From: Halomarina litorea | GTDB lineage: Archaea > Halobacteriota > Halobacteria > Halobacteriales > Haloarculaceae | Assembly (NCBI RefSeq): GCF_024227715.1 | Contig: NZ_CP100448.1 | Location: 2,439,655-2,503,654 of the forward strand | Length of the DNA stretch: 64,000 bases | Reading direction: 5' to 3' | Shown: positions 41,496 through 48,935 of the stretch, in pieces | Numbering within the stretch: the first letter of the stretch is position 1 | How the letters are laid out: every line of letters starts with the position of its first letter | Made by a program: the position numbers and the translations under genes | Notes under the pieces: generated by a model | The model's database searches: none | Told to the model about the DNA's origin: nothing | The model's input: only the letters and a program-made list of their open reading frames with translations

Positions 41496-42605
41496 ATGAT
41501 GTCGCCACTCCTCCCGAGCGACCGGCGGCGACGGGCGTGGTGGGCGGCCGTCGTCGCGTTCGTCTTCCTCCTCCTCTTCGTCGGCTACGTCTTCGTCGGC
41601 ACGCTCGCCACCGGTCTCTTCCTCTACTACGCGGTGCGCCCGGTCAACCGGCGACTCGAGGGGTACGTCTCGTCGTCGGGGCGCGCGGCGGCGCTGACGA
41701 TGGTGGTGGTCGTCCTCCCGTTGCTCGCGCTCGTCGGGTACGTCCTCGCCGTCGGCATCCAGCAGGTCAGCACCCTCGACCCGACCGTCCTCCAGCCCTA
41801 CGTGAACCCCGAACGGCTCTCGGACCTCTCGGAACTCCTCCAGAGCCCCCGCCAGATACTCCAGCGACTCCGGGAGGGGGGCGTCCCGAGCGTCGTCTCG
41901 CAGGCGCTCGGCGTCCTCGGGTCCATCGGGACCGCCCTCATCCACTTCTTCCTGATGGTGACGCTGGTCTACTACCTGCTGCGCGACGACGAGCGAATCG
42001 CGAACTGGTTCCGCGAGTCGGTCGGCGGGGAGAGCACGGCCCACGCCTACGTGGCGGCCGTCGACGAGGACCTCAGCTCCGTCTACTTCAGCAACATCCT
42101 CCTGATGACGGTGGTCGCCGTCCTCTCCGTCGTCGGCTACACGCTCTACAACGCCCTCGCGCCGAGCACCGTCGGCATCCCGCTTCCCATCGTCCTCGGC
42201 GTGCTGACGGGCGTCGCCAGCATCGTCCCCATCGTCGTCGGGAAGATCGTCTACGTCCCCATCGCGGTGTTCCTGTTCGCCAACGCGCTCCGCGCGCCCG
42301 AGAGCCTCCTCGTCTACCCCGTCGCGTTCACCGTCGGCGCGTTCCTCCTCCTCGACCTCATCCCGCTCACGTTCGTCCTGCCGTACATCGCCGGGCGGAC
42401 CCTCCACCGGGGGCTGATGCTGTTCGCGTACATCGGCGGCCCGCTCCTGTTCGGCTGGTACGGCATCTTCCTCGGGCCGCTGCTGGTCGTGGCCGCGTTC
42501 CACTTCGCCCGGTACGTCGTCTCCGACCTCCTGCGCGGCGAGGACGTCCACGCGCGACCCACCGCGGCGCGGGACGCCGGGTCCGACCCCGTCCCCGACG
42601 AGTGA
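41496..42605 (+). CDS. AI-2E-family (PF01594-type) membrane permease
   Basis: 369 residues from ATG 41496 (ATG 41499 is an alternative). About eight helices: an N-terminal pair with FLYYAVRPVNRRLEGYV between, a long extracellular segment (VSTLDPTVLQPYVNPERLSD), then FFLMVTLVYYLLRDDERI and the C-terminal bundle with LGVLTGVASIVPIVVGKIVYVP and GPLLFGWYGIFLGPLLVV. Family members export small molecules or act as Na+/H+ antiporters; the substrate here is unknown. The acidic Pro-rich tail is hydrophilic. Confidence 0.88.
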   Translation: MMSPLLPSDRRRRAWWAAVVAFVFLLLFVGYVFVGTLATGLFLYYAVRPVNRRLEGYVSSSGRAAALTMVVVVLPLLALVGYVLAVGIQQVSTLDPTVLQPYVNPERLSDLSELLQSPRQILQRLREGGVPSVVSQALGVLGSIGTALIHFFLMVTLVYYLLRDDERIANWFRESVGGESTAHAYVAAVDEDLSSVYFSNILLMTVVAVLSVVGYTLYNALAPSTVGIPLPIVLGVLTGVASIVPIVVGKIVYVPIAVFLFANALRAPESLLVYPVAFTVGAFLLLDLIPLTFVLPYIAGRTLHRGLMLFAYIGGPLLFGWYGIFLGPLLVVAAFHFARYVVSDLLRGEDVHARPTAARDAGSDPVPDE

Positions 42606-42672
42606 GTCCTTCGGGCCCGCGACTCGCTCGCGAATCACCAGCGTTTTGCCCCCGCTCCGGGTGCGCTCGGAC

Positions 42673-43368
42673 ATGGATGCGGCCGTCGTCGTCCCGGCGT
42701 ACAACGAGCGCGAGGGCATCGAGCGCGCGCTCTCCGCCCTCGCCGGGCAGGACGCCGAGGTGGTCGTCGTCGTCGGGGGCGACGACGGGACCGAGGACGT
42801 CGCCCGCGCGCACTCCGCCGCTGACCGCGTCCTGCGCGACGACCGCGAGGACGGCCCCGCCGCCGCCCGCAACCGGGGCGCACGCGCGACGGAGTGCGAG
42901 GTGGTCTGTTTCACCGACGCCGACACCGTCGTCGGCCCGGGGTGGGTCGCCCGCCACCGCGCGCACTACCACGACCGGGGCGTGGTCGGCGTCGGCGGCC
43001 CGCTCCGCGCCCTCGACGGCGACTGGACCGACGAGGTGCTGTTCCGGGTGCTCTCGGACTGGTGGTACCGCGTCTCGTGGCCTGCGGGCTTCGTCCAGGC
43101 CAGCGGGAACAACTGCTCGTACCGCCGGGAGGCGTTCCTCGACGCGGGCGGGTTCGACGAGGACCTGCCGTTCATGGAGGACACCGACTGCTCGCTGCGG
43201 ATGCGCGCGTACGGCGACGTGGTGTACGACCGCCACGCGTGGGTCGAGACGTCCGTCCGCCGCCAGCGGGAGGAGGGCTACCTCGGTCTCTTTCTCACCT
43301 ACGCGCTCGGCTACGCCCGCTACGCCCGCGGGAAGGACCCCGGCGAGGGCTACTTCCGCGACTGGTAA
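42673..43368 (+). CDS. Family 2 glycosyltransferase
   Basis: 231 residues from ATG 42673. GT-A fold: VVVPAYNEREGIERALSALA, GGDDGTEDVA, the metal-binding CFTDADTVVGPGW, then GGFDEDLPFMEDTDCSLRMR with the catalytic ED. No membrane segment. It should transfer a sugar from a nucleotide or dolichol-phosphate donor; acceptor unknown. It lies 67 bp before the RFAP-synthase-like gene. Confidence 0.9.
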   Translation: MDAAVVVPAYNEREGIERALSALAGQDAEVVVVVGGDDGTEDVARAHSAADRVLRDDREDGPAAARNRGARATECEVVCFTDADTVVGPGWVARHRAHYHDRGVVGVGGPLRALDGDWTDEVLFRVLSDWWYRVSWPAGFVQASGNNCSYRREAFLDAGGFDEDLPFMEDTDCSLRMRAYGDVVYDRHAWVETSVRRQREEGYLGLFLTYALGYARYARGKDPGEGYFRDW

Positions 43369-43434
43369 CCCCACACAGGCACGTCTCTCCGGTGGCGAAA
43401 CCCGCTTGTACGGCCCCGCTGAACCCTCTCGTAG

Positions 43435-44394
43435 ATGGTCCGCGTCGAGACGGGTGCCCGCGTGCACTTCGGCTTCCAGAACCTCTCGCTGGCCCACGAA
43501 CGCCTCTACGGGGGCGTCGGGGTCACGCTCGCCGAGCCGCGGGTGGTCGTGGAGGCGACCCCCTCGGACGAACTCGACGCCGACCCGGAACTGCGCGAGA
43601 CCGCGGCGCGCGCCGTGGACCTCCTCGACCTGCCGGGCGTCCGCGTCCGCCTCGTCGCGGGCCTCCCCCGGCACGTCGGCCTCGGGAGCGGCACCCAGCA
43701 CGCGCTGACGACGCTCGCCGCCGTCGCTCGCGCCTACGACTATGACCCGTGCGTCCGCGAGCGCGCACCCGCACTCGGACGGGGTGGACGGAGCGGCGTC
43801 GGCGTCGCGGGCTTCGAGTCGGGAGGGTTCGTCGTCGACGCAGGCCACCCCACCGAGCGGTTCACCACGGCACCGCCCCCGAAAGGCGAGTGGACGGTTC
43901 CGCCCGTCCTCGCACGTCACGACGTGCCCGCCGACTGGCGGTTCCTCCTCGTCGTCCCGGAGGGAACGGGGAAACACGGGGACGACGAGGACGAGAGCAT
44001 GCGGGCGGTGGTCGAACGCGCGGACCCCGCCATCGCCGACGAGGCGGCGGCGCTCCTCCTGCGCGGGGTGCTCCCCGCCGTCGCGACGGGCGACCGGGAG
44101 CGCTTCGGGGCCGCGGTCGGCGAGTTCGGCCGCCTCAACGGAGCGTGGTACGCCGACGAACAGGGCGGCGTCTACCGCCCCCCGGCGGGCGAACTCATCG
44201 AGACGCTCCGGGGCGCGCGCGTCGTCTCGGGCGTCGGGCAGTCCTCGTGGGGGCCGACGGTGTACGGCGTCACCGACGAACGGGACGCCGCGGCGGCGCG
44301 CGAGGCGGCCGAGGACGCCCTCGACACCGTCGGCGTCGCCGGCGAGGTCAGCGTCGTCGCACCCCGGAACGCCGGGGCGCGCGTCGTGGAGTGA
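43435..44394 (+). CDS. GHMP-fold protein, beta-ribofuranosylaminobenzene 5'-phosphate synthase-like
   Basis: 319 residues. VETGARVHFGFQNLSLAHER at the start and the PRHVGLGSGTQHALTTLAAV loop correspond to RFAP synthase, the GHMP-fold enzyme that begins tetrahydromethanopterin synthesis by joining 4-hydroxybenzoate or 4-aminobenzoate with PRPP. SGVGQSSWGPTVYG near the C-terminus is also conserved in that family. Haloarchaea mostly use folates, so the product in this organism is uncertain. Confidence 0.78.
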   Translation: MVRVETGARVHFGFQNLSLAHERLYGGVGVTLAEPRVVVEATPSDELDADPELRETAARAVDLLDLPGVRVRLVAGLPRHVGLGSGTQHALTTLAAVARAYDYDPCVRERAPALGRGGRSGVGVAGFESGGFVVDAGHPTERFTTAPPPKGEWTVPPVLARHDVPADWRFLLVVPEGTGKHGDDEDESMRAVVERADPAIADEAAALLLRGVLPAVATGDRERFGAAVGEFGRLNGAWYADEQGGVYRPPAGELIETLRGARVVSGVGQSSWGPTVYGVTDERDAAAAREAAEDALDTVGVAGEVSVVAPRNAGARVVE

Positions 44395-44430
44395 GCGAAC
44401 GGTTTTCCGGTCGGAGGCCACCGAAGGAGC

Positions 44431-44703
44431 ATGCGAACCGACCGGCCACTCGTACGCGGCCACATCGCGGACGTGTTCGCCCGGACGAGCCTCCTGCTCC
44501 GGGTCGGGGGCGACCCGAGTGTCGCGGCGGCGGCCCTCCGGCGAGCGTTCCGCCGGTGGTATCTCTCCGAGTACTGTCGCCTGACGGTGGTGACGACGAG
44601 ACAGGTACGCGCGTGGGAACTCCCGGTCGCCGCGGCACGGCTAACCGAGGGAGGCCCCGAGTCCGACCGCCTGCGGGCGTTCGTGGCCGAGCGACTGGGG
44701 TAG
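44431..44703 (+). CDS. Small helical protein, unknown function
   Basis: 90 residues from ATG 44431, all-helical by pattern: PLVRGHIADVFARTSLLLRV, AAALRRAFRRWYLSEYCRL, RQVRAWELPVAAARLTEG. The WELPVAAARLTEG segment resembles the C-terminal end of some sugar or aminoglycoside kinase-like proteins (low confidence), which would make this a detached end. It follows the RFAP-like gene by 36 bp and ends next to the RNase H-like stop. Confidence 0.6.
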   Translation: MRTDRPLVRGHIADVFARTSLLLRVGGDPSVAAAALRRAFRRWYLSEYCRLTVVTTRQVRAWELPVAAARLTEGGPESDRLRAFVAERLG

Positions 44704-45345
44704 TCAGTCGCTCGCGTTGCCCGCGCTGTGGCGGTTCGCCCGCGACGGCGGCGGGTACTGGGGGTTGCGCTCCTCGACGCCGAGCGGCGGGAGCACGCAG
44801 CGGTCCGGTTCGCGGTTGACGAACGAGTACTGGTCGGGAGCGTTGGCGAGACAGTGCGCCGGGTTCTCGGCGCTGTCGATGCGCGCCGCCCTGAGTTCGT
44901 TGAACCCGGAGATGCGGGCGCGGATCCCCCGCCAGTGGTTCCGGGAGGTGTGTGGAACGCGATAGGGGTGGGGCGGGCCGAGGGCGGGTTGGCGCGCGGC
45001 GATGGCGGCGCGGTTGACGTTCGCCGCCAGGTCGTCGTGATCGATGAGGACGCCGACGCGGGCGGTCGGCGGCGCGCGCGCGGCGAGGAGGTCGAGTCCG
45101 AGGTGGAGTGCCCGGTACTCCGCGACGTTGTTGTCCGGGACGCTGTCGGGGAGTGAGCGCCGCGCGACGGTCTCACCGTCGCGCGTCTCGATGACGACGC
45201 CGAGGCCACCGGTGCCGGACTCGCGGAACGAGCCGTCGCTCGCGATGTAGTAGTCTCGGTGGTGGGTGCGCGGCGGGTGCGCGATGTGCGGCGTCGGGGA
45301 CTCGTCGAACAGGTCTCGCAGGGTCGGCCGGCCGTATGCGGCCAT
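44704..45345 (-). CDS. RNase HI-like protein with altered C-terminal active-site residue
   Basis: 213 residues. RNase H fold: YYIASDGSFRESGTGGLGVV (first Asp), DNNVAEYRALHLGLDLLAAR (Glu) and VGVLIDHDDLAANVN (third acidic residue). The fourth position, normally N..AD.LA, reads NPAHCLANA, so Asp is replaced by His. A Pro-rich C-terminal tail of about 45 residues follows. It may remove RNA from RNA-DNA hybrids or may be a binding variant. A TATA box ACTTAAAT lies 23-30 bp upstream. Confidence 0.78.
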   Translation of the reverse strand: MAAYGRPTLRDLFDESPTPHIAHPPRTHHRDYYIASDGSFRESGTGGLGVVIETRDGETVARRSLPDSVPDNNVAEYRALHLGLDLLAARAPPTARVGVLIDHDDLAANVNRAAIAARQPALGPPHPYRVPHTSRNHWRGIRARISGFNELRAARIDSAENPAHCLANAPDQYSFVNREPDRCVLPPLGVEERNPQYPPPSRANRHSAGNASD

Positions 45346-45367
45346 ATCGATATCTTCCCCCCATCGG

Positions 45368-45375
45368 ACTTAAAT
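45368..45375 (-). promoter_or_regulatory. TATA box of the RNase H-like gene
   Basis: Minus-strand ATTTAAGT, 23-30 bp before ATG 45345, the spacing of a leaderless transcript. Confidence 0.55.
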
Positions 45376-45519
45376 CTGCGGGCGGAGTGTGCGTTCCACG
45401 CCGAAATTTCCCTGGGAGTGCTCGATAGGCCACAATCGCGGCCCGCAGCGGTCCACTCGGTACCGAGCCACACACGACGACACCGCAACCTTGAGGCGCG
45501 GCGCGACACCACCCCCACC

Positions 45520-46452
45520 GTGTCACGCCACCGGAACCTGCTGTTGTTTCTCGCGCTCGCGGTCATGTGGGGATCCGCGTTCGTCGCAATCAAGGCCGGT
45601 CTCGACTACGGGTTCCCGCCGGTGCTGTTCGCCGCCGTCAGGTACGACGTCGCGGGCCTCCTGATGCTCGCCTACGCGTTCTCCGTCCTCGACGACCCGT
45701 TCCCCCGTACCCGACGAGAACTCGCGGATGTCGCGGTGAGCGCGGTGTTCATCATCGCGGGCTACCACGCCCTCCTCTTCGTCGGCGAGGGGAACACGAC
45801 GAGTGCCGCCGCCGCCGTCATCGTCTCGCTGTCGCCCGTCCTGACGACGGCCATCGCGCGGGCGGTCCTGCCCCGCGAGCGGTTGAGCGTGCTGGGCGTT
45901 CTCGGCCTCCTCCTCGGTCTCGTCGGCGTCGGCCTCCTCGTCAGGCCGGACCCGAACGACCTGCTGACGGCCGACGTGGTGGCGAAGGGTCTCGTCTTCG
46001 GGGCGGCGCTCTCGTTCGCCCTCGGGAGCGTCCTCAACCGCCGCATCGACTCGGGCATCGCCATCGAGTCGCTGGAAGCGTGGTCGATGCTCGCCGGTGC
46101 GCTCCTGATGCACGGCCTCAGTCTCGGCCTCGGGGAGTCGGCGGCGGGTCTCGACCTCACCCCCGGGCTGCTGGCGTCGGTCGCCTACCTCTCGCTGGTG
46201 GCGAGTGCCCTCGGCTTCCTCGTCTACTTCCGCCTGCTGGACCGCCTCGGCCCCATCGAGATCAACCTCGTCTCGTACGTCGCGCCAATCGTCGCCGCCG
46301 TCGTCGGGTTCGCCCTGCTGGGCGAGGTCATCGACGCGGCCACTGCGGGGGGGTTCCTCGTCATTGTCGCGGGGTTCGTCCTCATCAAGTGGGAGGCCAT
46401 CAGGACGGAGGTGCGGTCGTTGCGGACGCGAGGGGTGCCCGGCGACGACTAG
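45520..46452 (+). CDS. EamA/DMT-family transporter
   Basis: 310 residues from GTG 45520 (VSRHRNLLLFLALAVMWGSA). Ten helices in two EamA repeats; the first has WGSAFVAIKAGLDYGFPPVL, the second LVFGAALSFALGSVLNRRI and ALGFLVYFRLLDRLGPIEI. Such proteins export amino acids or other metabolites; substrate unknown. An upstream in-frame region to 45259 lacks coding bias and overlaps the RNase H promoter, hence the start choice. Confidence 0.85.
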   Translation: MSRHRNLLLFLALAVMWGSAFVAIKAGLDYGFPPVLFAAVRYDVAGLLMLAYAFSVLDDPFPRTRRELADVAVSAVFIIAGYHALLFVGEGNTTSAAAAVIVSLSPVLTTAIARAVLPRERLSVLGVLGLLLGLVGVGLLVRPDPNDLLTADVVAKGLVFGAALSFALGSVLNRRIDSGIAIESLEAWSMLAGALLMHGLSLGLGESAAGLDLTPGLLASVAYLSLVASALGFLVYFRLLDRLGPIEINLVSYVAPIVAAVVGFALLGEVIDAATAGGFLVIVAGFVLIKWEAIRTEVRSLRTRGVPGDD

Positions 46453-46462
46453 CCGGGGCTGC

Positions 46463-47137
46463 TTACTGCTCGAAGCCGCCGAAGTGGGTTATCTCGTCGA
46501 CCGAGCGGCGGAACTTCCGCTCGTTCTCCCGGTCGTTGGCGTCCTCGGCGGCGTAGCCCATCGTCACCAGCATGACGGGTTCGAACTGCTCGGGGACGTC
46601 GAACGTGTCGCGGACAGCGCCGTCGTCGAATCCCTCCATCGGGCACGTCGAGAGGCCCTTGCTCCGGGCGGCGTGCATGAGCGTCATCGCGGCTAGTGAG
46701 GTCGAGCGCGTCGTCCAGAGCGTGTTCTGTTCCTCCGAGCGGTCGCGCCAGCCCTCGATGGTGTCGACGAGGCCGTCACGGGTCTCCTCGTCGGGGAGGT
46801 AGCCCTTGTCCAGCCAGTCGTCGAAGACGCGGTCGGCGTGCGCCGCCGGGTCCTTGTTGCCGAGGACGACGACGGCGACGGGCGCGTCGGTGACGTGTTC
46901 CTGTCCGCCGGCGCACTCCTGGAGGGCCGCCCGGTCGTCCTCGTCGGTCAGGACGACGAACTCCCACGGCTGGAGGTTGTACCCCGAAGGGGTGTACCGG
47001 ACGAGGTCGAACACCTCGCGCAGGGTCTCCTCGCTCACGTCCTCGTCGCTGTAGTCGTGGACCGACCGTCGGTCGCGGACGACCGTCTCGAACTCGTCGG
47101 GGCGCGTCTCGTCCATCTCCGACTGTGACGTTGCCAT
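46463..47137 (-). CDS. Nitroreductase-family flavoprotein
   Basis: 224 residues. FMN-binding pattern RDRRSVHDYSDEDVSEETLR, TPSGYNLQPWEFVVLTDEDD, and the later CPMEGFDDGAVRDTFDVPEQ with MLVTMGYAAED. The family comprises NAD(P)H-dependent FMN reductases of nitro compounds, quinones or enoates. Convergent with the EamA gene. Confidence 0.9.
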   Translation of the reverse strand: MATSQSEMDETRPDEFETVVRDRRSVHDYSDEDVSEETLREVFDLVRYTPSGYNLQPWEFVVLTDEDDRAALQECAGGQEHVTDAPVAVVVLGNKDPAAHADRVFDDWLDKGYLPDEETRDGLVDTIEGWRDRSEEQNTLWTTRSTSLAAMTLMHAARSKGLSTCPMEGFDDGAVRDTFDVPEQFEPVMLVTMGYAAEDANDRENERKFRRSVDEITHFGGFEQ

Positions 47138-47211
47138 ACCCGGGAGGAGGGCCGCGAGACGGATGAACCCGGGACCACCGGCGAACGCTTCCGAGAGGGG
47201 TGTGCTACCGC

Positions 47212-47835
47212 CTACCTGACGTCGAGGTGCCGGCGGACGAGGGTGCTCTCGGCGCGGTGGAGCGTCTCGCTGAGCGTGGACTTGGCGACGCCGAGGTCGG
47301 CAGCGAGGTCCGAGAGCGTCACGCGACGGGGGGTCTCGTAGTAGCCCAGTTCGACGGCCCGTTCGAGAATCTCCCGCTGGCGGTCGGTCAGGACCGACCC
47401 GTCCGGCGTCGACGGCGAGACGGCCTCGACCCGCGGCGCGAGTCCGTCCCGTTCGAACTGGTCGCGGAGGGCGCGCAGTCGTTCGCGCGGGGCGGTCACT
47501 CGGAGCGTCGCCGTCCCGTCACGGACCGTCACCGGGAGTTCGAGGGGGACGCCCGAGGCGTGAGCGGACTGGAGGAGGAGCGGTTGGGACGTCTCGAACC
47601 GCAGGAGTGCGCGCTCGTCGTCGCGAGCGAGGACGTCGAGTGCGGTCACCCCCCGCTGGTCGCGCATCGCGTCGAGGAGGGCGTCCGTGACGCCGAGAAC
47701 GTCGAGCAACCCGACGCCCGTCCGCCCCTCGGAGAGGGCCGCGAGGACACGGAGCGTCGCCTCGGGGTGGGCCGTCGAGACGGCGTGGACCCACGTATCG
47801 GGTGAGAGGTCGACACGGAGCCGGGCCCGTGGCAT
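47212..47835 (-). CDS. HTH_10 (bacterio-opsin-activator-type) regulator
   Basis: 207 residues from ATG 47835. An N-terminal sensor-like alpha/beta part (residues 1-145) precedes LTDRQREILERAVELGYYET and RVTLSDLAADLGVAKSTLSE, the haloarchaeal HTH_10 DNA-binding domain, ending TLHRAESTLVRRHLDV. It lacks the PAS/GAF parts of full-length Bat. Targets unknown; it lies next to the MoaD-like gene (61 bp away, same strand). Confidence 0.88.
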   Translation of the reverse strand: MPRARLRVDLSPDTWVHAVSTAHPEATLRVLAALSEGRTGVGLLDVLGVTDALLDAMRDQRGVTALDVLARDDERALLRFETSQPLLLQSAHASGVPLELPVTVRDGTATLRVTAPRERLRALRDQFERDGLAPRVEAVSPSTPDGSVLTDRQREILERAVELGYYETPRRVTLSDLAADLGVAKSTLSETLHRAESTLVRRHLDVR

Positions 47836-47895
47836 ACCTCCTCCGTCGGGAGGTAGCGACTTAGTTCCCGGCGCGCGCTCGCTCGACACGCCCGG

Positions 47896-48312
47896 TCAGC
47901 AACAGAACATGAACGGGTAGACCAGCGCGACTCGGTCGCCGTCGGTCAGTTCGGCGTCGAACCCGCCGAGATGCTCGTTGAACCGCCCGTTTATCATGAT
48001 ACGGGCGTAGGCTCGCGTCTGTTCGCCTTCAGGGTTCTTGCGCCACACACCCGGAGGGTCGGCGACGCGCGCCCACCCGTGGGCGGTCGCCTCCGCCTCC
48101 GTCTCGGCGATGAGGAGGTCCTCCAGTCCCTCGTGGTCGTCGAAGAAGGCCGCGAGGAACTCTCGGAGCGTCGTCCCCTCGAACGTGTACGTCGACCGTC
48201 CGGTCCCCAGTTCCCTGCGGACGTGTCCCGTCGCCCGCACCTCGACGGTCGTCTGCTGTTCGGACTCCTCCTCGTCTGCCGCCGTCGGCGGGGCCGGGGT
48301 GTCGGTACGCAT
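47896..48312 (-). CDS. MoaD/ThiS-fold ubiquitin-like protein ending in Cys-Cys
   Basis: 138 residues. A beta-grasp core: TTVEVRATGHVRRELGTGRS, YTFEGTTLREFLAAFFDDHE, IMINGRFNEHLGGFDAELTD, GDRVALVYPFMFCC. In MoaD, ThiS and haloarchaeal SAMPs the chain ends in Gly-Gly, which is activated by an E1 enzyme; here the last residues are Phe-Met-Phe-Cys-Cys. An extra loop of about 35 residues (residues 70-105) is inserted. A role in sulfur or tungsten/molybdenum cofactor chemistry is possible but unproved. Confidence 0.75.
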   Translation of the reverse strand: MRTDTPAPPTAADEEESEQQTTVEVRATGHVRRELGTGRSTYTFEGTTLREFLAAFFDDHEGLEDLLIAETEAEATAHGWARVADPPGVWRKNPEGEQTRAYARIMINGRFNEHLGGFDAELTDGDRVALVYPFMFCC

Positions 48313-48383
48313 AGCTCACCCTCCGCGCTCTACGGGAGTGAACGATACCCCGAACAGGTTCGGGACGGGGCGGGGCCCCCTCC

Positions 48384-48863
48384 TCACTGCTTCGCGGGCG
48401 AGGGGTCGGTCTCGCCGACCCGCCGTTCGTCCACCGGCATCGTACACCGCACGACGGTGACGGGAACGGGCGAGCGCCGGACCACCGTCTCCGCGACGCT
48501 CCCGAGCAGGAGCCGCGAGACGCCCTCGCGCCCCTGACTCCCCATCACGACGTGGTCGACGGGGTGGGTCTCGGCGTACTCGATGATGACGCGGGCGGGG
48601 CGGCCCGTCTCGACGACCGTCTCGACGTTCATCCCGTCGGCCTCGGCGGTCTCGCGGGCGGCTTCGAGCCACTCGGCCGCCCGCTTCTGGGCGGACTCGT
48701 ACCACACCTCCGCCGTCCCCGGCGCGTTCGGGCCCGTAAAGCCCATCGCCGGGTCGATGACAGTCAGGAGCGTCAGGCGGGCGTGGGGAAACACCTCCAT
48801 GGCGTGCGAGAGCGCCCGGTCGGCCTGCTCGGACCCGTCGTGCGGGACGAGGACGTTCGTCAT
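48384..48863 (-). CDS. Universal stress protein with ATP-binding loop
   Basis: 159 residues. VLVPHDGSEQADRALSHAME at the start, then VVMGSQGREGVSRLLLGSVA, which fits the G-2x-G-9x-G-S/T ATP loop of ATP-binding UspA proteins, and VVRRSPVPVTVVR. The third Usp-type protein in the window, unlinked to the others. Confidence 0.92.
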   Translation of the reverse strand: MTNVLVPHDGSEQADRALSHAMEVFPHARLTLLTVIDPAMGFTGPNAPGTAEVWYESAQKRAAEWLEAARETAEADGMNVETVVETGRPARVIIEYAETHPVDHVVMGSQGREGVSRLLLGSVAETVVRRSPVPVTVVRCTMPVDERRVGETDPSPAKQ

Positions 48864-48935
48864 GTGTCACAGTATGTCACGACGAGGCAAAACGGTTCGG
48901 GCGGGGGCGAGGGAGCGGTGGTGTCGGGGAGCGGG

